Origin: Ruminococcus sp.
Lineage (GTDB): Bacteria; Bacillota; Clostridia; Oscillospirales; Acutalibacteraceae
DNA: 64,000 bases
Direction of reading: 5' to 3'
Assembly (NCBI GenBank): GCA_004555265.1
Contig: SFIQ01000003.1
Location: 62,001-126,000, forward strand
Shown: positions 60,671 through 64,000 of the stretch, piece after piece
How positions within the stretch are numbered: position 1 is the first letter of the stretch
Layout of the letters: every line of letters begins with the position of its first letter
The notes under the pieces: model-generated
What the model was told of the DNA's origin: nothing
What the model saw: the letters and a program-made list of their open reading frames with translations, nothing else
Databases searched by the model: none
Made by a program: the position numbers and the translations under genes

Positions 60671-61894
60671 ATGCCGTATCGCACGGACCTTGCTTTTTTA
60701 CAAAGATTATTGAAAAACATGCAGATAGATGTGCACATTTTTTCCGAAACCGCGCCCACGCCCGTCGTGCTGGATCGCGGCTTGCGCAACAGCTTGCATT
60801 TGCAAATGCAAGACAACCGTCTGTTTACATCACCGTGGGAGATTGTGCCGCCGCATACAATTTACAAAGTGCAGGATGTTTTCTTCTGCCGATATTGCTT
60901 TGTTTTACTGCCGAATACCGCCGAGCGCACCGTGTTGGCGGCAGGGCCTTACCTTGCCGCAGAAATCACGGAAGCAGCGCTGTTGGAGCTTGCCGAACGC
61001 TACGGCGTGCCGGTGCATATCGTTTCGCAAGCGGAAAAATATTTCAGCAATTTGCCGCTGTTCACGGAAGAGAGCTTCTTGGAAACGCTGTGGAACACGC
61101 TCGGGGAAACGCTGTGGGGCAGTTTGGACAATTTCACGGTGCAAACGGTGACCGGCACGGTACCCGAAGAAAAAATAGCGCAGTTGGTACAAGGCTTTCC
61201 CGCCAAAAGCGACGAAGCCCTGCTGGCGGTGCAAAGTTTAGAACGACGGTATGACGCAGAACGGCGCTTCATGCAGGCGGTGTCGCAGGGTATGGCGCAC
61301 AAAGCCGAGCCGTTGATTGTGAACGCCTCTAAACTCCTTTTGGAGCAACGCACGCCTGACGCGCTTCGCAATACGAAAAACTATTGTATTATTATGAATA
61401 CGCTGCTGCGAAAATCTGCGGAATACGGCTCTGTGCATCCGTTTTATATTGACAGCGTTTCCTCGGATTTCGCCAAACGCATCGAACGCGTACAGTCGCC
61501 CGAGGAGTTTCCCGCGCTGCAACGCGAAATGGTCAATACCTATTGTGCGCTTGTCAAACAGCATTCCACCAAACAGTATTCCCCGCTTGTGCAAAAAGTA
61601 TTAACAGTGGTGGACTCGGATTTAACCGCGGATTTGAGCTTAAAGCATCTTTCTAAACTGTTAAATGTCAACGCGAGTTATCTTTCGTCCCTGTTTAAAA
61701 AGGAGACGGGGAAAACCCTGACGGAATTCATTGCGCAAAAGCGTATGCAGCACGCCGCCTTTCTGTTGCGCACCACAAAATTGCAAGTGCAGTCCGTCGC
61801 ACAGCATTGCGGCATTTACGATGTGAATTATTTTACAAAAATGTTTAAAAAATACAGCGGGCAAACACCCAAGGAATTCAGAGAACAACTGTGA
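60671..61894 (+). CDS. AraC-family regulator with PocR-like sensor
   Basis: 407 residues. An N-terminal domain (residues 1-150, FLQRLLKNMQIDVHIFSETAP, TVLAAGPYLAAEITE) resembles PocR-type ligand sensors. The C-terminal about 100 residues are the AraC double HTH (DLSLKHLSKLLNVNASYLSSLFKKETGKTLTEFIAQKRM, VAQHCGIYDVNYFTKMFKKYSGQTPKEFREQL). It is divergent from the symporter-GH2-uxaC genes and is probably their sugar-responsive activator. GAGAGGAGAATTGCC is the ribosome site. Confidence 0.93.
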   Translation: MPYRTDLAFLQRLLKNMQIDVHIFSETAPTPVVLDRGLRNSLHLQMQDNRLFTSPWEIVPPHTIYKVQDVFFCRYCFVLLPNTAERTVLAAGPYLAAEITEAALLELAERYGVPVHIVSQAEKYFSNLPLFTEESFLETLWNTLGETLWGSLDNFTVQTVTGTVPEEKIAQLVQGFPAKSDEALLAVQSLERRYDAERRFMQAVSQGMAHKAEPLIVNASKLLLEQRTPDALRNTKNYCIIMNTLLRKSAEYGSVHPFYIDSVSSDFAKRIERVQSPEEFPALQREMVNTYCALVKQHSTKQYSPLVQKVLTVVDSDLTADLSLKHLSKLLNVNASYLSSLFKKETGKTLTEFIAQKRMQHAAFLLRTTKLQVQSVAQHCGIYDVNYFTKMFKKYSGQTPKEFREQL

Positions 61895-61913
61895 CGGACA
61901 AAGCCGCGCAACA

Positions 61914-61952
61914 GAAAAGCCCCACCGATACGAACAGTCGTATCGGTGGGGT
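61914..61952 (-). terminator. strong hairpin/terminator at the end of the structured segment
   Basis: CCCCACCGATACGA and TCGTATCGGTGGGG are perfect 14-base complements around ACAG. Four U residues follow on the minus strand (GCTTTTC). Confidence 0.75.
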
Positions 61953-61959
61953 GGAATGC

Positions 61960-62210
61960 ATAAGGTGAGGGGAGTTGAACCCGATATGGTTTAACACGGT
62001 ATATTTCCGCTTGAACTGCGTTAAAAATCTTGCCATACGGCAGTATGGCAAGATTTTGTGCCTTGTTCAAGCAAAAATCTACTCGTTTTAAACTGCTCTG
62101 CACCGAAAATGCAGAGAGTACGGATGGATTTTTGCTTTTGAGACGGCAGTCTTAAGACGGGGAAACGCCCGCTGTCTTTTTTGTATTGCCCCGCGCGCAT
62201 AAATTGGGTT
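61960..62210 (-). other. highly structured intergenic segment, candidate ncRNA or repeat
   Basis: The minus strand contains several nested perfect stems. AAGCAAAAATC (about 62138) pairs with GATTTTTGCTT (about 62070). GCTTGAAC pairs with GTTCAAGC. An AAAATCTTGCCATAC/GTATGGCAAGATTTT hairpin has a TGCC loop, and TCTGCA/TGCAGA forms a small hairpin. It lies downstream of the beta-CASP gene and before a strong terminator. No open frame is convincing, and I do not recognise the RNA family. Confidence 0.55.
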
Positions 62211-62221
62211 TGTCTATCCAA

Positions 62222-62360
62222 CCGTAGGGGCGGTCGACTCGACCGCCCGTAAATTTTTTGTCATTCTGCGCCGACAGGCGGAGAATCCCGTTTCGCACAT
62301 TCTATACTTTGTACGGTTGGAGCTCCTTCGCTTCGTTCAGGATGAAAAATCGGAAGTCGC
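62222..62360. repeat. intergenic repeat island 3
   Basis: A palindrome GGGCGGTCGACTCGACCGCCC at 62228-62248, flanked by CGTAG, is followed at about 62262-62358 by the same element as in island 1 (CATTCTGCGCCGACAGGCG, then TTCAGGATGAAAAATCGGAA). Confidence 0.8.
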
Positions 62361-62380
62361 ACAGGGAACGGCATTTCCCG

Positions 62381-63979
62381 TCATTCAAATTTATCGCAAA
62401 TGGCGTGGATTTGGTCGGCGAGGCGTGCCAAATCCTTGTTGGCTCTGCCGCGGCTGCCCGCGATTAACCGTTGCAGTCTTGCCAGCGCGGCGGTCAGGCG
62501 GTCATACACCGCGTCGGCGCGCTGTCTGCCCTCGGTTTCCTTGTGAACTTTGATGATTTTTCCTTTGGCAAGGCAAGCCCCGTCCGCCAAATCGTAGCAG
62601 TCGCCGCTGTACGGCGCGACCGCATGAAAATGGCAGGTTTCCGCTATGCTTTCTGCAAAGCTGTCGCAAACCGTGTCATTACCGTGATTGACAAACACGG
62701 TTTCGGGCGGCGTTTGCAGGTGTTGCAGCCACGAAAGCAGCATATCGCGATCCGCGTGCCCGCTGATGCCCGAAAGCGTCGCAATGCGCGCGTGCACCGC
62801 CACCTCCTCGCCAAACAGTTTGACAAACGGCGCACCGTCCAAAAGTTTTCTGCCAATCGTACCCTCGGTTTGATAGCCGACGAACAAAATCGTGCTGTCC
62901 GCCCGCCAAAGATTGTGCTTTAAATGGTGGCGAATGCGCCCCGCTTCGCACATGCCCGAAGCGGACAAAATGACCTTTGGGGTTTTGTCAAAGTTAATCA
63001 TTTTGGAGTCATCCGAGGTCACCGACAGTTTTAAGTCGGGGAACTGTATAGGGTTAATGCCGTCTTTGAGCAAGGCAAGTGTTTCATCGTCATAGTATTC
63101 GGTCATACCGCCCGAATAGATATTGGTCGCCTCTACCGCCAAGGGACTGTCTACATACACGGGGAAGCCGTCGTGATTTTGGATTAAATTTTCGGCTTTA
63201 ATGGTGCGCAAAAGATACAACAGTTCCTGCGTTCTGCCGACGGCAAACGAGGGAATAACCACATTGCCGCCGCGGTCAAGCGTTTCCTGTATCACGGCGG
63301 TCAGCTGCGCAACATAATCGGGGCGCTTGCCGTGCAGGCGGTCGCCGTAGGTGGATTCAATCACCACATAATCGGCGGCGGCAGGCGGCACGGGATTGCG
63401 AATGAGCGGGCGGTCCACATTCCCAACGTCCCCCGAAAACAGCACGGTGCGCGTTATATCACCCTCTGTAATTTCGATGGAAATGCTCGCAGAACCCAAC
63501 AAATGCCCCGCATCAATAAAATGCACTTTCAGCCCCGCGAACGGGGAAAAATCTTCCATATAGCCATACGACTCGAACAGCGCCGCGGTCTTTTCGGCGT
63601 CCGCCACAGTGTATAGCGGCGCATACAGGGCATCACCCGACCGCTTCGCCTTGCGGTTGCGCCATTCGGCTTCAAACTCTTGAATATGCGCCGAGTCGCG
63701 CAGCATAATGCCGCAGAGTTTCGCCGTCGCGCCCGTCGCGTAAATCGGCCCTTCGTAGCCCGCCGCCACCAACGCGGGGAGTTTTCCCGAATGGTCAATA
63801 TGCGCGTGCGTAACGAATACCGCGTCAATTTCACCCGGGGCAACGGGCAATTCGCAGTTTTCGTAAATATCCGCGCCCTGTTCCAGCCCGCAGTCCACCA
63901 AAATACGCTTGCCGCAGGCTTCCAAAAGCGAGCACGAGCCCGTGACTTCGTGCGCCGCGCCTAAAAATGTCAGTTTCAT
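62381..63979 (-). CDS. MBL-fold beta-CASP RNase/exonuclease
   Basis: 532 residues from the ATG at 63979 (GAGGG eight bases upstream). The metallo-beta-lactamase motif HAHIDHSGKLP and ligands GHLLGSASI, FSGDVGN are followed by the beta-CASP segment with SYGDR-type motif (ESTYGDRLHGK) and SGMCEAGRI. The C-terminus has SGISGHADRDMLLSW. This is the YSH1-like/RNase J-related family (type found in Clostridia) with roles in RNA 3' processing. The full zinc-site set is intact. Confidence 0.95.
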   Translation of the reverse strand: MKLTFLGAAHEVTGSCSLLEACGKRILVDCGLEQGADIYENCELPVAPGEIDAVFVTHAHIDHSGKLPALVAAGYEGPIYATGATAKLCGIMLRDSAHIQEFEAEWRNRKAKRSGDALYAPLYTVADAEKTAALFESYGYMEDFSPFAGLKVHFIDAGHLLGSASISIEITEGDITRTVLFSGDVGNVDRPLIRNPVPPAAADYVVIESTYGDRLHGKRPDYVAQLTAVIQETLDRGGNVVIPSFAVGRTQELLYLLRTIKAENLIQNHDGFPVYVDSPLAVEATNIYSGGMTEYYDDETLALLKDGINPIQFPDLKLSVTSDDSKMINFDKTPKVILSASGMCEAGRIRHHLKHNLWRADSTILFVGYQTEGTIGRKLLDGAPFVKLFGEEVAVHARIATLSGISGHADRDMLLSWLQHLQTPPETVFVNHGNDTVCDSFAESIAETCHFHAVAPYSGDCYDLADGACLAKGKIIKVHKETEGRQRADAVYDRLTAALARLQRLIAGSRGRANKDLARLADQIHAICDKFE

Positions 63980-64000
63980 ACTATGCACCCTCTTTTCGGT

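Noticed and set aside
61966..61985. tRNA-like GGGTTCAACTCCCC on the minus strand
   Set aside because: It resembles a T-arm, but the stem has a mismatch and no acceptor or anticodon arm is present. It may be part of the structured segment.
62021..62221. 66-residue minus-strand frame through the structured segment
   Set aside because: No ribosome site and overlaps strong hairpins; more likely non-coding.

Overview
The window looks like chromosomal DNA of an anaerobic, endospore-forming Firmicute, probably Clostridia of the Oscillospirales/Ruminococcaceae type. Reasons: gpr and spoIIP adjacent, split transketolase, ylxM-ffh-rpsP-khpA-rimM-trmD, sepF with divIVA, a NuoEF/GltD-type flavin complex, a dockerin protein, and ECF vitamin transport. 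Genes are dense, many overlap by 1-20 bases, and no transposase, phage, rRNA, confident tRNA or CRISPR array was seen. The taxonomic placement is inference from gene content.

Layout. 1-7900 (minus strand): a cobalamin riboswitch with its own terminator leads into a B12-uptake operon. It encodes a wall-anchored alpha-barrel protein, a DUF4430 lipoprotein, EcfT, a fused EcfA-EcfA', an ECF S component, metF, a DUF5685 protein, a DnaJ-domain protein and a membrane protein cut by the window edge. The first two proteins together reproduce the two domains of animal intrinsic factor/transcobalamin. 7905-12981 (minus): a three-gene NuoE/NuoF/(NuoG-GltD fusion) complex, divergent from a PHP phosphoesterase across a perfect 12-bp-arm inverted repeat. 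14045-21398: a GLUG-dockerin secreted protein, proC, mscL with a zinc ribbon, a radical SAM activase, a macro-domain fusion and a GH95-like lipoprotein. 21425-25774 (minus): a membrane protein, trmD, rimM, khpA, rpsP, ffh and ylxM. 25883-31908 (minus): a poly-Asn lipoprotein, mutS2, an SDR with a zinc ribbon and a membrane-anchored protein.

32178-38120 (mostly plus): TetR regulator with CDF exporter, PRPP synthetase, rpsT (minus), gpr-spoIIP and a small membrane protein. 38185-54191 (minus): a long housekeeping run of split transketolase, HAD phosphatase, rluD-type synthase, lspA, divIVA, sepF, yggS, an HlyD-like adaptor, miaA, mutL, mutS, ylbF, miaB and an alpha/beta hydrolase. 54447-60445: an SCP2 protein, then uxaC, a GH2 glycosidase and a GPH sugar symporter, with a divergent AraC regulator (60671-61894) suggesting beta-glucuronoside use. 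62381-63979: a beta-CASP nuclease.

Three intergenic islands (28868-29120, 54857-55100, 62222-62360) share a mosaic of short palindromes whose arm sequences differ, plus an approximately 100-bp element. A separate highly folded segment of about 250 bases (61914-62200) is an unassigned candidate RNA or repeat. The strongest system-level candidate is the split intrinsic-factor-like B12 capture and import operon.
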